Numbered from the stretch's first letter, positions 25,937 through 35,644 are shown. The stretch: DNA of 64,000 nucleotides from an uncultured Selenomonas sp. (GCA_900552565.1 USAK01000002.1:30860-94859), one strand, 5' to 3'. Notes: generated from the sequence alone by a model not told the origin. Numbers and translations: made by a program.

Positions 25937-28422
25937 CGGGGGCCGAGGTGTTCAGCCAGCCGCTGCTGCAGCATTTCGTGCAGGCCCTCACTGCCTTTCT
26001 GGAAGGTCACTTCAACGCAGATGACGTAAATGGGAATCGACCATTTCTCGCGGGCCACATCCGCGGGAATCTTGACGGCGTCTTTCTCCGTGATGACAAT
26101 TGCTTCTGCGCCGGCATTTTCTGCCTGCTGGAAGATATCGGTCATCTCCGACATCGCGTAGTCGTGATGGTCCGGATAGCGCAGGCTCTCGATGATGACG
26201 GCTCCGAGGTCGGAAAGCGTCTGTTCAAACGAGGCCGGATTGCCGATGGCCGATACGGCCATGATGCGCTTGCCGCGCATTTTCGCGATGTCGATGCCCT
26301 GACTGGAGATATTGACGTACCACTCGGTCAGCGGGATGAAGCAGCGCGGCTGATGAATGCTTTCGACGATGCGGGCCTGCGGATTGTAGCGGTGCACCGT
26401 TTCACGGATGTAATCACAGGAACCAGCTGCCGCCTGGTCGACCTTGGTCATCAGGCAGATGTCGGCACGGCTGATATGCGAGATTGGCTCGCGCAGCGTG
26501 CCGCGCGGCAGAATGTAGCCGTTGCCAAAGACGTTGACGGCATCGACAAGCAGGATGTCGAGGTCGCGCATGAGCTGCCAGTGCTGGAAGCCGTCATCGA
26601 GGATGGCAACCTCTGCTCCGAAATGCTCCATTGCATAACGCCCCGTCTTGGCGCGTTCCGCGCCGATGAGCACGGGGACTTCCGGCAGATGTTTAGCAAG
26701 CATGTAAGCTTCGTCGCCGGCCTCGGCCGCATCCATATGCAGCCTCCTGCCATCCGAGACAATGCCGACCTCCCCATGCCATTTGGCGCGGTAGCCGCGG
26801 TTGAGGATGACGACGCGGTAGCCCATATCGCGGATATCACGCGCGAGGCGCTGTGCCGTCGGGGTCTTGCCCGTACCGCCGACCGTGACATTGCCGAGGC
26901 TGATGACAAAGCAGTCGAGCTTTTCTTTCTTGAAGACACCGTATTTATAGCCGGCCAGCTTGATGTTGACGAGCAGGCCGTAAATCAGCGAGAACACATA
27001 GAGGATGCCCATGATGATATTCGGGAAGATCCCATCGACTTCCTTACTATGTACGAGGTCAATGAAATAGGTCTGGAAGTTTGTGATTTTCTGTGTGGAA
27101 CGCACGCGGTGATGATTTTCCGGGCTGCTCTCATAGGCATCGAGCATCTGATGAAGCAGGATGGCCGATTTGCGCGAAGCACCTTTATTCTCACTGACGA
27201 TAGCGCGCGTTTCCTCTTCCATGCGGTGGCGGTGCTCCGGTTCATCGAAGAGGCGCGTGACTTCCTGTGCGAGCTCATCGCCGTTGTGCACGGTGATGCA
27301 GGCATCGCGGTTCTTGAACAGGGCGTACGTATCCTTGAAGTTGAACATATGCGAACCGACGATGATGGCCTTGCCATGAGCTGCCGGCTCGAGGATGTTG
27401 TGGCCGCCATGCGGCACGAGACTGCCGCCGACAAAAACGACATCGCCGATGCTGTAGACTTTGCCGAGCTCGCCAATCGTATCGAGGATGACGATATCCT
27501 CGTCATGAGACGGCTCATGCTGCAGCGTCGTACGCGTCGTGACGGTAAAGCCCGCCTTGCGGCAGAGGTGGATGACCTCCGTCGTGCGCAGAAGTTCACG
27601 CGGCGCAATGACGAGGCGTGCCTGCGGATGCGTTTTGCGCACCGAAGCAAACGCCTGCAGCACCGGCCCTTCTTCGCCGCGGTGCGTCGACCCGGCAAGG
27701 AAAATGCCGTCATTTTTCGTCAGGCCCATATTCTCAATGATTTTTTTCTTTTCCTCTGGGCTGACATCCGTATATGTCTGGTCGAATTTCGTGTTGCCCG
27801 TGACCGTCACGAGCTCCTTTGGTGCACCAAGGCGCATGATGTACTCCGCATCAATCGGCGACTGCATCGCAAAGAGCTTGACCGTACCGATCATATCGCG
27901 CAGCAGGCTGTGCAGATGCTTGTACTGCTTGACGCTCTTATCGCTGATGCGGCCGTTGACCATCATGACAGGGACATGGATGCGGCGCGCCGTGCGCAGG
28001 AAGTTCGGCCAAAGCTCCGTTTCGACGGGCAGAAAAACGCGCGGACGGATGCGGCGCAGCACGTGGCCGGCCAGCCACGGCAGGTCCAGTGGGAAATAGA
28101 TGATGGCATCCGCATCCTTGATGATACGGTTCGCCATCTCATAGCCGCTCGTCGTGACAACCGAGACGAGAATCGGGCTTTTCGGGAATTCTTTGCGGAA
28201 TTCCTTGATGAGCGGGCTCGTCGCAACGATTTCGCCGACGGACGCCGCATGGACCCAAATGCAGTCCTTCTTCTCCACTTTATCGAGAGCATGTTCGGGG
28301 AAGAAGCCAAAGCTCTGGCGGATGCGTTCAACAAAGCCCTTCTCGCGCACCGAGCGGATCATGAACATCGGGATGACGAGAATCACGATGATGATGGCCG
28401 CTATATTATAGAGTAATTGCAT
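25933..28422 (-). CDS. WaaA-LpxK fusion: Kdo transferase plus lipid A 4'-kinase
   Basis: This 829-aa protein joins two lipid A enzymes usually made separately. Residues 1-430 are WaaA/KdtA: an N-terminal membrane anchor, HAASVGEIVATSPL (58-70), PVETELWPN (132-140) and HNILEPAAHGKAII (341-354). Residues about 455-829 are LpxK: a membrane-proximal helix (465-485), the P-loop GNVTVGGTGKT (510-520) and the metal/substrate region LDDGFQHWQL. The enzyme should phosphorylate the lipid A disaccharide at 4' and add Kdo at the inner membrane. The frame is unbroken, so this is not a sequencing join. It lies 14 bp after msbA. Confidence 0.95.
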   Translation of the reverse strand: MQLLYNIAAIIIVILVIPMFMIRSVREKGFVERIRQSFGFFPEHALDKVEKKDCIWVHAASVGEIVATSPLIKEFRKEFPKSPILVSVVTTSGYEMANRIIKDADAIIYFPLDLPWLAGHVLRRIRPRVFLPVETELWPNFLRTARRIHVPVMMVNGRISDKSVKQYKHLHSLLRDMIGTVKLFAMQSPIDAEYIMRLGAPKELVTVTGNTKFDQTYTDVSPEEKKKIIENMGLTKNDGIFLAGSTHRGEEGPVLQAFASVRKTHPQARLVIAPRELLRTTEVIHLCRKAGFTVTTRTTLQHEPSHDEDIVILDTIGELGKVYSIGDVVFVGGSLVPHGGHNILEPAAHGKAIIVGSHMFNFKDTYALFKNRDACITVHNGDELAQEVTRLFDEPEHRHRMEEETRAIVSENKGASRKSAILLHQMLDAYESSPENHHRVRSTQKITNFQTYFIDLVHSKEVDGIFPNIIMGILYVFSLIYGLLVNIKLAGYKYGVFKKEKLDCFVISLGNVTVGGTGKTPTAQRLARDIRDMGYRVVILNRGYRAKWHGEVGIVSDGRRLHMDAAEAGDEAYMLAKHLPEVPVLIGAERAKTGRYAMEHFGAEVAILDDGFQHWQLMRDLDILLVDAVNVFGNGYILPRGTLREPISHISRADICLMTKVDQAAAGSCDYIRETVHRYNPQARIVESIHQPRCFIPLTEWYVNISSQGIDIAKMRGKRIMAVSAIGNPASFEQTLSDLGAVIIESLRYPDHHDYAMSEMTDIFQQAENAGAEAIVITEKDAVKIPADVAREKWSIPIYVICVEVTFQKGSEGLHEMLQQRLAEHLGPR

Positions 28423-28436
28423 AACATCTTCCCTTC

Positions 28437-30167
28437 TTAACCATTTTTCTTGCTGAACTGGATATTATAGAGATAGCTGTAAAGGCCGCCGAGCTTCAGG
28501 AGCTCCTCATGTGTGCCGTGTTCCTTGACATGGCCGTTGTCGATGACATAAATCTGGTCGGCATTGAAAATCGTCGAGAGGCGGTGGGCGATGACGAACG
28601 AGGTACGGCCGACCATGAGTTTATCAAGTGCCGCCTGCACGATTTTCTCGCTCTCTGTATCGAGTGCCGAGGTCGCCTCATCGAGAATCAGGATCTGCGG
28701 ATTCTTGAGGATGGCACGCGCAATGGCCATGCGCTGGCGCTGGCCGCCCGAGAGATTCAGGCCGCGCTCGCCGATTTTCGTATCATAGCCGTTCGGCAGT
28801 TCGCGGATGAACGTATCGGCATTGGCTGCCTTCGCGGCCATCTCGACTTCTTCATCCGTAGCATCGAGGCGGCCATAGCGGATATTTTCGCGCACCGTCG
28901 TCGAGAACAGCATTGTCTCCTGCGGCACAATGCCAATCTGCTCGCGCAGCGAGGAAACCGTGACATCGCGGATATCAAAGCCGTCGATGGAGATGGACCC
29001 CGACGTGACTTCATAGAAACGCGGAATGAGGTTGGCAATCGTCGATTTGCCGGCGCCGCTCGGACCAACAAAGGCAATCATCTGCCCCGGTTTTACCTCA
29101 AGGCTGACATCCGAAAGTGCCGGCACGCCCTTCTTGTATTCGAAGGAAACATGGTCAAAGACAACATGGCCCTTGACTTTCGGCAGTTCCTTGGCGTCCG
29201 GCTTGTCCGTGATGGTCTCCTTGAGGTCGATGACATGGAAGACACGGTCGACGGCTGCCATGGCACGCTGCAGGTTGCCGTAAACGCGCGAAAGGCGCTT
29301 GACCGGATTGGCGAGGTTGACTGCGTAAGTGAGGAACGCGACCAGAGAACCGGCCGTCATCTGGCCGTTGACGACCTCGTAGCCGCCGAACCAGATGATG
29401 ACCGTGACCGAAATGGCCGCGAGGAACTCAACCGACGGCGTCAAAAGGCTCGTGAGCTGAACATTCTTCATCGCCGCCTGGAAGTTGAGCTCATTCTGAC
29501 GGCAGAAGCGTTTGATTTCATAATTCTCGCGGACAAAGGATTTGACCACGCGGATAGAGGAGATGCTCTCCTGCAGAAGCGACGTGATGTCCGCCATGCG
29601 TTCCTGAATGACTGTACCATTGCGCTTGATCTTGCGGCCGAAGATCTTCATGGCCTGCCCGACGAGCGGGATGATGACGAGAGTCAGGATGGAAAGCTTC
29701 CAGTCCAGCACAATCATCATGACGAGAGAACCGATGAGGATGGAGCCTTCCGTGACCATCTCGATGAGCTGGTCAACAAGAGCCGACTGGATAGCCGCGA
29801 CATCATTCGTGATGAAGCTCATGACCTCGCCCGTCTGATGGCGGTCAAAGTAGGCCATCGGCATGCGCTGGAATTTGCGGAACATGACTTCACGCACATC
29901 GATGATGACCTTCTGGCCGATAAAAGAGACGAGATACGACTGGCCGTAAAAAAAGATGCCCCTGAGCAGGAAGACCACGACGATGCCCACGCAGATGAGG
30001 TTGAGCATCAGCATATCTTTTTCTGCCAGCACCTTATCAATCATGTCCTTGATGATCCACGGTAGGTAAAGATTTGCCGCCGCAGCCATGATGATGCAGA
30101 AAATCGCCAGTATGAGCTGCTTGACATATGGCCGCATGTATTGAAGCAGCCGCTTATAATTCTTCAT
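28437..30167 (-). CDS. msbA: lipid A export ABC transporter MsbA
   Basis: This 576-aa half transporter flips lipid A-core across the inner membrane. The membrane domain spans about 1-310 with six helices. The ATPase domain has Walker A VGPSGAGKSTIANL, signature NLSGGQRQRMAIARAIL, Walker B ILILDEATSALD and the H-loop IAHRLST. The start overlaps the end of lpxB by 14 nt, and lpxB-msbA-waaA/lpxK form one tight run, which supports MsbA over a generic exporter. Confidence 0.95.
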   Translation of the reverse strand: MKNYKRLLQYMRPYVKQLILAIFCIIMAAAANLYLPWIIKDMIDKVLAEKDMLMLNLICVGIVVVFLLRGIFFYGQSYLVSFIGQKVIIDVREVMFRKFQRMPMAYFDRHQTGEVMSFITNDVAAIQSALVDQLIEMVTEGSILIGSLVMMIVLDWKLSILTLVIIPLVGQAMKIFGRKIKRNGTVIQERMADITSLLQESISSIRVVKSFVRENYEIKRFCRQNELNFQAAMKNVQLTSLLTPSVEFLAAISVTVIIWFGGYEVVNGQMTAGSLVAFLTYAVNLANPVKRLSRVYGNLQRAMAAVDRVFHVIDLKETITDKPDAKELPKVKGHVVFDHVSFEYKKGVPALSDVSLEVKPGQMIAFVGPSGAGKSTIANLIPRFYEVTSGSISIDGFDIRDVTVSSLREQIGIVPQETMLFSTTVRENIRYGRLDATDEEVEMAAKAANADTFIRELPNGYDTKIGERGLNLSGGQRQRMAIARAILKNPQILILDEATSALDTESEKIVQAALDKLMVGRTSFVIAHRLSTIFNADQIYVIDNGHVKEHGTHEELLKLGGLYSYLYNIQFSKKNG

Positions 30168-31317
30168 GTTGTTCTCCCGAATTCCGTTTTCTCTTTGCGG
30201 CCGCTAAAATCTTCGCGGCAACCCTGTCTGAAGCCCCTGGCGGACCCAGGCGCTCACAGGCTTTCCTGAGTTTGGCTGTGGTTTCATCGCGCGCGCTCTC
30301 CCCGCGGTAAAGGCGCAGGAGCTCCTTCGCGATGCGATGGGGCTCCACCTCGTCCTGCAGCAGCTCCGGCTGTATCGTCTCTCCCAAAAGGATATTGGGG
30401 AGCGTGAAATGCTCGACATGCACAAGAGCGCGCCCAATCATGTAATTGAGCGGTGCCAGCCGGTAAAGTGAGACGCACGGAAGCCCCATGAGCGCGGCTT
30501 CCATGACGACCGTGCCCGAAGCCGCCGCGGCCACATCAGCCAGTCCCATGAGAGCGTACCGATTCTCATACGTCAGCTTAACATCGACATCGTGCTGCGC
30601 GATGAGGCCCTGAATCAATGACTTATACGCAGCTGCCGCGACGGGCAGGAAAAACTTGGTCTCCGGCCGTCTGGCCTTGAGGATTTCTGCGGCCTTGAGC
30701 ATGGCCGGCAGGAGCATCGTGATTTCCTGACGGCGGCTGCCGGGCATCAGCAGTACGGCATGGTCCTGCGGCGCGATGCCGAAAAACGCCCGCGCTTCTT
30801 CTTCCGGCAGCTCCGCCTTGACCGTATCGACCAGAGGATTGCCGACAAAGGAGATATGCGCGCCGGCTGCCTCATAGACGGGCAGCTCATGCGGGAAAAT
30901 CGCGACGAACTCATCGGCGAGTGCCGCACATTTTTTTGCCCTGCCTTTGCGCCAGGCCCAGGCCGACGGCGGGATGTACGAAAAGACGGGAATGCCGAGT
31001 TTCTTCGCCCGCTTGGCCAGACGCCAGTTGAAATCCGGATAATCGATGAGGACCAGAAGGTCCGGCCGTTCGGCTGCCATATACGCAGAAAGGTCATCGA
31101 GGAGCTTGAGGATGCGCCGCAGGTTTTTGATGACCTCCCAGACGCCCATGACGTTGTAGTCCGCAAAATTGCGGAACAGCTTCACGCCAGCGGCTTCCAT
31201 CCGGATGCCGCCAAAACCGATGAGCTGTGTCTCCGGCGACTGCCGATGAATGGCTCTTGCCAGACGTTCTCCGTGCAGGTCGCCTGAGACTTCGCCTGCC
31301 GACATCATGATTTTCAT
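30154..31317 (-). CDS. lpxB: lipid-A-disaccharide synthase LpxB
   Basis: This 387-aa GT-B-like glycosyltransferase joins UDP-diacyl-GlcN with lipid X. The N-terminal SAGEVSGDLHGERLARAI is diagnostic, and the middle PPSAWAWRKGRAKK and PGSRRQEI motifs and the VASGTVVMEAALMGLP-like segment (AAASGTVVMEAAL) are typical. Its end overlaps the msbA start by 14 nt. Confidence 0.97.
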   Translation of the reverse strand: MKIMMSAGEVSGDLHGERLARAIHRQSPETQLIGFGGIRMEAAGVKLFRNFADYNVMGVWEVIKNLRRILKLLDDLSAYMAAERPDLLVLIDYPDFNWRLAKRAKKLGIPVFSYIPPSAWAWRKGRAKKCAALADEFVAIFPHELPVYEAAGAHISFVGNPLVDTVKAELPEEEARAFFGIAPQDHAVLLMPGSRRQEITMLLPAMLKAAEILKARRPETKFFLPVAAAAYKSLIQGLIAQHDVDVKLTYENRYALMGLADVAAAASGTVVMEAALMGLPCVSLYRLAPLNYMIGRALVHVEHFTLPNILLGETIQPELLQDEVEPHRIAKELLRLYRGESARDETTAKLRKACERLGPPGASDRVAAKILAAAKRKRNSGEQHEEL

Positions 31318-31400
31318 CCTCGTCCCTCCTTTATTTTCCCTTCCATTCCTGCCTTCCCCGGTCTCCTGCTGCCCTTATGACAGCAGGCCAATGAAAGTCG

Positions 31401-31442
31401 AAAAGACGCGTGGATACCAGCATCCCTGGTTCCGCCGCGTCT
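31401..31442 (-). terminator. possible terminator or attenuator hairpin after lpxI
   Basis: On the minus strand, AGACGCG and CGCGTCT enclose a second inner stem (CCAG/CTGG) and are followed by four Ts. It lies 14 nt after the lpxI stop and before lpxB, so it may reduce read-through and need not fully stop it. The rest of the 138-bp gap holds no gene. Confidence 0.5.
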
Positions 31443-31455
31443 CACAATCACATAC

Positions 31456-32259
31456 TTAGATGGCTGCAATCGTTATGTTATTGGCATCTGCCAGTGCAAG
31501 CATCTCCTCGCGCTCAACGAGAAGCGTCTTGTCAGCTTCAATCGCCAAAGCCGTCGCACCAACGTCAACCATGCTCTGGATAGTGGCCAGACCTACCGTC
31601 GGCACATCAAAGCGGGAATCCTGCTGCGGCTTAGCGACTTTGGCCACGACAGCACCGCCGCGGGCGAGTTCGCCGCCGCGGCGGATGCAGGCATCCGTGC
31701 CTTCAATGGCTTCCAGAGCCATGACAGCCATGTTTTTGACGACTGCCGTCTGGCCGACATCGAGGCGGCCGATTTCCTTCGCCATGCGGAAGCCAAACTC
31801 CATGTCCTTGCGTTCTTCCGGCGTCGGCTCACGCTTCGTGATGACACCGCGGTGCGGCATGAGGCGGCGGATCAGCGCCGTCTGGTCAAAGGCCTGAATG
31901 CCGGCTTTCGCCAGTTCACGGACGAACATCATCATGATGGTGTCATCCTTGCGGTCCGGCAGCTCCATGATGAGCTTCAGCATGCGGGCATCCGGCTGGA
32001 CCTTGCCCGAAAACAGGAGTTCCTTTGTGACCTTGCCAATCATCGTGACCTTGCTGACCTGATGTTCTTTCAGGTAGTTCAGTACAGCATCGAGATGTGC
32101 GATGCTGATGGACTGGCAGTCTGCCGTGCAGTTCTTGAGTTCTGCGTCCGTCTCCGGCAGCAGGGCCACAGCATAGACTTCATAACCAAGGAGTTTCGCT
32201 GCTTTAGCGCACTCCACCGGCAGTTTGCCGGCACCGGCCAGCAATCCGATTTTTTCCAT
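31456..32259 (-). CDS. lpxI: UDP-2,3-diacylglucosamine pyrophosphatase LpxI
   Basis: This 267-aa protein matches LpxI (DUF1009 family), which cleaves UDP-2,3-diacylglucosamine to lipid X. It starts IGLLAGAGKLPVECA, the family signature, and carries TALIRRLMPHRGVIT and the C-terminal KPQQDSRFDVPTVGLATI. It replaces LpxH, the more common enzyme of this step. It lies between lpxA and lpxB in pathway order. Confidence 0.95.
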   Translation of the reverse strand: MEKIGLLAGAGKLPVECAKAAKLLGYEVYAVALLPETDAELKNCTADCQSISIAHLDAVLNYLKEHQVSKVTMIGKVTKELLFSGKVQPDARMLKLIMELPDRKDDTIMMMFVRELAKAGIQAFDQTALIRRLMPHRGVITKREPTPEERKDMEFGFRMAKEIGRLDVGQTAVVKNMAVMALEAIEGTDACIRRGGELARGGAVVAKVAKPQQDSRFDVPTVGLATIQSMVDVGATALAIEADKTLLVEREEMLALADANNITIAAI

Positions 32260-32288
32260 AACGATTCCCCCGAAATTCTCTACCGATA

Positions 32289-33101
32289 TCAGTCACGCTC
32301 TCTGCGCTCACGGCAGATGCCGCGCTCTGCATTGCGCAGGAAACGCAGGAAATGCTCGACTTCCTCGCAGGAATCGACTTCCTGCTCGATGACGGCAATG
32401 GCCTGCTGCAGGCTGAGTCCCGAACGATAGAGCAGTTTATATGCTTTCTTGATATTGCGGCGGGCTTCAAGCTTGATGCCAGCACGCGAGATGCCAACGG
32501 CATTGAGTCCGACAACCTTTGCCGGCTGGCCATCGACAATCGTGTACGGCACGACGTCCTGCGTGAGCTTCGACATGCCGCCGACCATCGCATTGCGGCC
32601 GATTTTGACAAACTGATGAACACCAGCCATGCCGCCAATGACTGCGCGGTCTTCGACGACAACGTGGCCGGCCAGGCTTGCCAGATTCGACATGATGACA
32701 TGATTGCCCACAACGCAGTTATGGGCGACATGCGTCAGTGCCATGAGCAGGCAGTCGTTGCCGACGCGCGTCTCCTCACCTTCGCCCGTAGCGCGGTGAA
32801 TGGTTGCACCCTCGCGAATCGTCGTGCGGTCGCCAATGATGGTATAGCTCTTTTCCCCTTTGAATTTAAGGTCCTGCGGTTCCTCACCAATGGAGGCACC
32901 CTGGAAAATGCGGCAGTCCTTGCCAATCTGCGTCCAGCCGTGAATGACGACATGAGGACCGATTTTCGTGCCTTCATCAATCTCGACATTCTCGCCAATG
33001 ACCGAGTATGGGCCAATCTCAACGCTGTCCGCGATTTTCGCGCCCGGCGCAACTACAGCAGTTTCATGTATATTTGCAGTGACCTTATTGTCCGTATTCA
33101 T
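32289..33101 (-). CDS. lpxA: UDP-N-acetylglucosamine O-acyltransferase LpxA
   Basis: This 270-aa left-handed beta-helix enzyme adds the first 3-hydroxyacyl chain to UDP-GlcNAc. Hexapeptide repeats fill about residues 8-185, and the catalytic His is in [14 protein letters not shown] (about 120). The C-terminal helices include [13 protein letters not shown] at 33101 (AAGGAG 9 nt upstream) is preferred over TTG at 33110. Confidence 0.96.
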   Translation of the reverse strand: MNTDNKVTANIHETAVVAPGAKIADSVEIGPYSVIGENVEIDEGTKIGPHVVIHGWTQIGKDCRIFQGASIGEEPQDLKFKGEKSYTIIGDRTTIREGATIHRATGEGEETRVGNDCLLMALTHVAHNCVVGNHVIMSNLASLAGHVVVEDRAVIGGMAGVHQFVKIGRNAMVGGMSKLTQDVVPYTIVDGQPAKVVGLNAVGISRAGIKLEARRNIKKAYKLLYRSGLSLQQAIAVIEQEVDSCEEVEHFLRFLRNAERGICRERRERD

Positions 33102-33277
33102 CTGCTCCAACTCCTTAACCTTCCTCCAATGCCGGCTTTGCCGGCCAGTTTGCTCTGTCCTTTTTTATATACTCCTGAATACCCTCATCATTCTCGTATC
33201 TCATTTGACTGCAAATCTGGGCGTTTTACGAGTTGAACAAAGACTAAATGTACTTAGACAATTAATGCGGGCAAAAA

Positions 33278-33718
33278 TCAAAGATCTTCGCCTTTTTTCA
33301 GGGCAAACTTGAAATCTGCCGATGCAGCCAGTTCGCCATCAACATAACCGTCACAGTGGAGCAGACCGAAATCACCGCGCGTGCGGACAAGCTTTGCCTT
33401 CGTGACGAGCTGGTCGCCAGGAACGACCTGACGTTTGAATTTGACATGCTCCATGCCACCGAACAGCGCGATTTTGCCGCGGTGTTCCTCAGGATAAAGC
33501 ATGGCCACGCCGCCAACCTGAGCCATAGCCTCAAGAATCAGCACGCCCGGCATAATTGGATGGCCCGGGAAGTGGCCGAGGAAATGCGGCTCATTCATCG
33601 TAACATTCTTGATGCCCGTGGCCGATTTGAACGGCTCGAGCTCGATGATGCGGTCGACAAGCAGCATCGGCGGGCGATGCGGTAAAATCTTCTGGATTTC
33701 ATTGATGTCTAATACCAT
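33278..33718 (-). CDS. fabZ: 3-hydroxyacyl-ACP dehydratase FabZ
   Basis: This 146-aa hot-dog fold enzyme dehydrates 3-hydroxyacyl-ACP in fatty acid elongation. The catalytic His is in HFLGHFPGHPIMPGVLILEAMAQ, with the Glu in the same segment; the start LPHRPPMLLVDRI is typical. Placement between lpxC and lpxA couples competition for 3-hydroxyacyl-ACP to lipid A synthesis. The 176-bp gap to lpxA contains a small GCCGGC/GCCGGC hairpin but no clear promoter. Confidence 0.97.
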   Translation of the reverse strand: MVLDINEIQKILPHRPPMLLVDRIIELEPFKSATGIKNVTMNEPHFLGHFPGHPIMPGVLILEAMAQVGGVAMLYPEEHRGKIALFGGMEHVKFKRQVVPGDQLVTKAKLVRTRGDFGLLHCDGYVDGELAASADFKFALKKGEDL

Positions 33719-33781
33719 GATATATCCCTCTTCCTCTGAAAAAATTCAGGAATTCTTTATGATAAGCAAGTTTATCCAAAT

Positions 33782-34615
33782 TTATTCTTCGTACGCAGCG
33801 GCAATCTGCTTGGCCAGCTGCGTATTGAGCGCATGGCCTGAAGCCACGGCAATGACGTGGCCGCGGATGATGCCGGCAAGGCGCAGGTCGCCAATGACAT
33901 CAAGGATCTTATGACGCACGAGCTCATCCTCAAAATGAAGCGGGTTGAGCCAGCCTTCATCATTATAGACGATGACATTCTCCAACGAGCCGCCGAGGCC
34001 GAGTCCCATCTCACGCAGCGCATTGATTTCCTTTTCGTACGCAATCGTGCGGGCAGGAGCAATCTCCTTATGGTAGATATCTTCATCCACATGGAAATCC
34101 TCGTACTGAACGCCGATGAGTTTATGCGGATTCAGCGACGTAAAGCTCACGCGGAAGCCGTCATACGGAACAACCATGACAAAACGCCCCGTTTTCTCGT
34201 CATCGATACGGTAGACCCTGTCAATGACAATTTCACGGCGCTCTTTTTCCTGCTCCGCAATACCGGCCTTGGCCATGAGCTCGAAGAACACGAGCGATGC
34301 GCCATCGGCGACCGGCGGTTCCTCAGAGTCGAGTTCCACATAGGCATTATCGATGCGGTGTGCATGGAGCGCACTCATGAGATGTTCAATCGTAAAGACC
34401 TTACTGCCATTTTCCTCGACTGTCGTTGCACGCAGCGTCGACGTGACATTCTGTGCCTTAGCGTGAATCTGCGGATTTCCCGGCAGATCTGTGCGCACAA
34501 AGACAATGCCCGTATCCACAGGCGCCGGTTTCAGCACTGCATGAACCTCACGGCCGGAATGCAGCCCAATGCCAGTATAAGAAACTTCCGTCTTCAATGT
34601 TCTCTGTTTCTGCAA
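33782..34615 (-). CDS. lpxC: UDP-3-O-acyl-GlcNAc deacetylase LpxC
   Basis: This 277-aa zinc amidase catalyses the committed step of lipid A synthesis. It has the GIGLHSGREVHAVLKPA start, the zinc-site EHLMSALHAHRIDN and the C-terminal HKILDVIGDLRLAG with the remaining zinc ligands, plus the catalytic His in ASGHALN. TTG at 34615 is the likely start because GGAGG ends 7 nt before it; the ATG at 34619-34621 is only 1 nt from that site. Confidence 0.95.
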   Translation of the reverse strand: MQKQRTLKTEVSYTGIGLHSGREVHAVLKPAPVDTGIVFVRTDLPGNPQIHAKAQNVTSTLRATTVEENGSKVFTIEHLMSALHAHRIDNAYVELDSEEPPVADGASLVFFELMAKAGIAEQEKERREIVIDRVYRIDDEKTGRFVMVVPYDGFRVSFTSLNPHKLIGVQYEDFHVDEDIYHKEIAPARTIAYEKEINALREMGLGLGGSLENVIVYNDEGWLNPLHFEDELVRHKILDVIGDLRLAGIIRGHVIAVASGHALNTQLAKQIAAAYEE

Positions 34616-34648
34616 AATCATACCTCCTGCCGTAATGTGCCTTTCTAT

Positions 34649-34677
34649 ATTGTACAAAACTATTGTCTGTGATGCAA
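34649..34677 (-). promoter_or_regulatory. promoter of the lpxC unit
   Basis: On the minus strand, TTGCAT and TACAAT are separated by 17 bp. It lies just after the stop codon of the upstream acyltransferase gene and 34 bp before the lpxC start. Confidence 0.65.
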
Positions 34678-34679
34678 GT

Positions 34680-35549
34680 TCAGGATTCTTCCCTCATGGA
34701 CTTCCAGCGGTCGTGCAGCCAGAACCATTCTTCAGGATAACGGCGCACGTGGTCTTCGATGCATTTCGTCAGGATCTGCGTCGTTTCACGGATATCCTCG
34801 CGCTTATCCTTCGTTTTCTTGACAAAAACAGGATCCTGCACAATCAAGGTATGGAAGCCGTGCTCATCGCGATGCATGAACGCGGGGAAAATCGGCACGC
34901 CCTGAAAGCGGGCCATCGAAGCAGCGCCCGGCACACAGTTTGTCGGTCTGCCGAAAAAGTCGAGGATGATGCCGCTGTGACGGTTTGTATCCTGATCCAT
35001 GATGAGGCCGATGGCCCAGCCTTTCTGCAGCATCTCAAACATCTCGCGTACGCCGGTCTTATACGTAATGTGCATGCCGATGAGCGTGCGGTATTCATTG
35101 ATGAAACGGTCTGCGCCCGTCGATTTCTGCTTCATGGCCACACCGACGAGAGGAATGCCGGCCTGGGCAAAAGCACCGCCCATGAGCTCCCAATTGCCGC
35201 TGTGCGCTGCCGCAATGATGCAGCCTTTGCCAAGGGCCAGTCCCTTCTGCAGCTTATCAAGCCCTTCGATGCGCACGTATTCATCGATGTGTTTGCTAAT
35301 GATAGGAAAGCGCAGGACTTCCATGAGCATCGGACCAAAGCGAACGCTGCTGGCCTTGGCGAGCTTTTCCGCCTCTTTCTCATCGAGGCCGAGGCACATC
35401 ATGATCTGGTCTTTTGCGAGTTTTTTGCGGCGTTTCGGTACAAAAATCCAGGCAAATTCGCCAAGGGCGCGGCCGATGACCTCACAGACACCGCGCGGCA
35501 GCAGGCAGCAGATCTTGCTGATGATTTTCAGCAGATAATAAGAAAACAT
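34680..35549 (-). CDS. lipid A late acyltransferase, LpxL/LpxM family (second copy)
   Basis: This 289-aa protein is a paralogue of the acyltransferase at 21771-22685. The catalytic motif reads AAHSGNWELMGG (about residue 112), with IGLIMDQDTNRHSGIILDFFGRPT and the late PEEWFWLHDRWK. It adds a further secondary acyl chain to lipid A. ATG at 35549 has GGGGAG upstream; TTG at 35570 lies inside the leader hairpin. A long hairpin precedes its ribosome-binding site. Confidence 0.92.
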   Translation of the reverse strand: MFSYYLLKIISKICCLLPRGVCEVIGRALGEFAWIFVPKRRKKLAKDQIMMCLGLDEKEAEKLAKASSVRFGPMLMEVLRFPIISKHIDEYVRIEGLDKLQKGLALGKGCIIAAAHSGNWELMGGAFAQAGIPLVGVAMKQKSTGADRFINEYRTLIGMHITYKTGVREMFEMLQKGWAIGLIMDQDTNRHSGIILDFFGRPTNCVPGAASMARFQGVPIFPAFMHRDEHGFHTLIVQDPVFVKKTKDKREDIRETTQILTKCIEDHVRRYPEEWFWLHDRWKSMREES

Positions 35550-35568
35550 GCTTTTCTCCCCTTTCAGC

Positions 35569-35601
35569 AAGAAAGCCTTCCATCTTCAGGAAGGCTTTCT
35601 T
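35569..35601 (-). other. 13-bp perfect hairpin in the leader of the second acyltransferase
   Basis: A 13-bp perfect stem (AAGAAAGCCTTCC and its complement) with a 7-nt loop ends about 10 nt before the GGGGAG ribosome-binding site of the acyltransferase at 34680-35549. The trailing TTTCTTG is a weak T tract, so it may act as a terminator for lpxD or as an attenuator or RNA-stability element. Confidence 0.7.
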
Positions 35602-35644
35602 TCATATCATATCACGTAATATCACGTATGATGACTGTTCTGCA

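Noticed and set aside
25663-28416. 917-aa open frame on the plus strand
   Set aside because: It is fully antisense to waaA-lpxK, has no recognisable domain, and arises from GC-rich third codon positions. The same holds for long plus-strand frames opposite msbA (28509-30065) and bamA (40899-42806).
25933-28422. Fused waaA-lpxK as an assembly or sequencing artefact
   Set aside because: The frame is open throughout, the linker is an ordinary helix-forming segment, and no internal start with a ribosome-binding site was seen at the junction.
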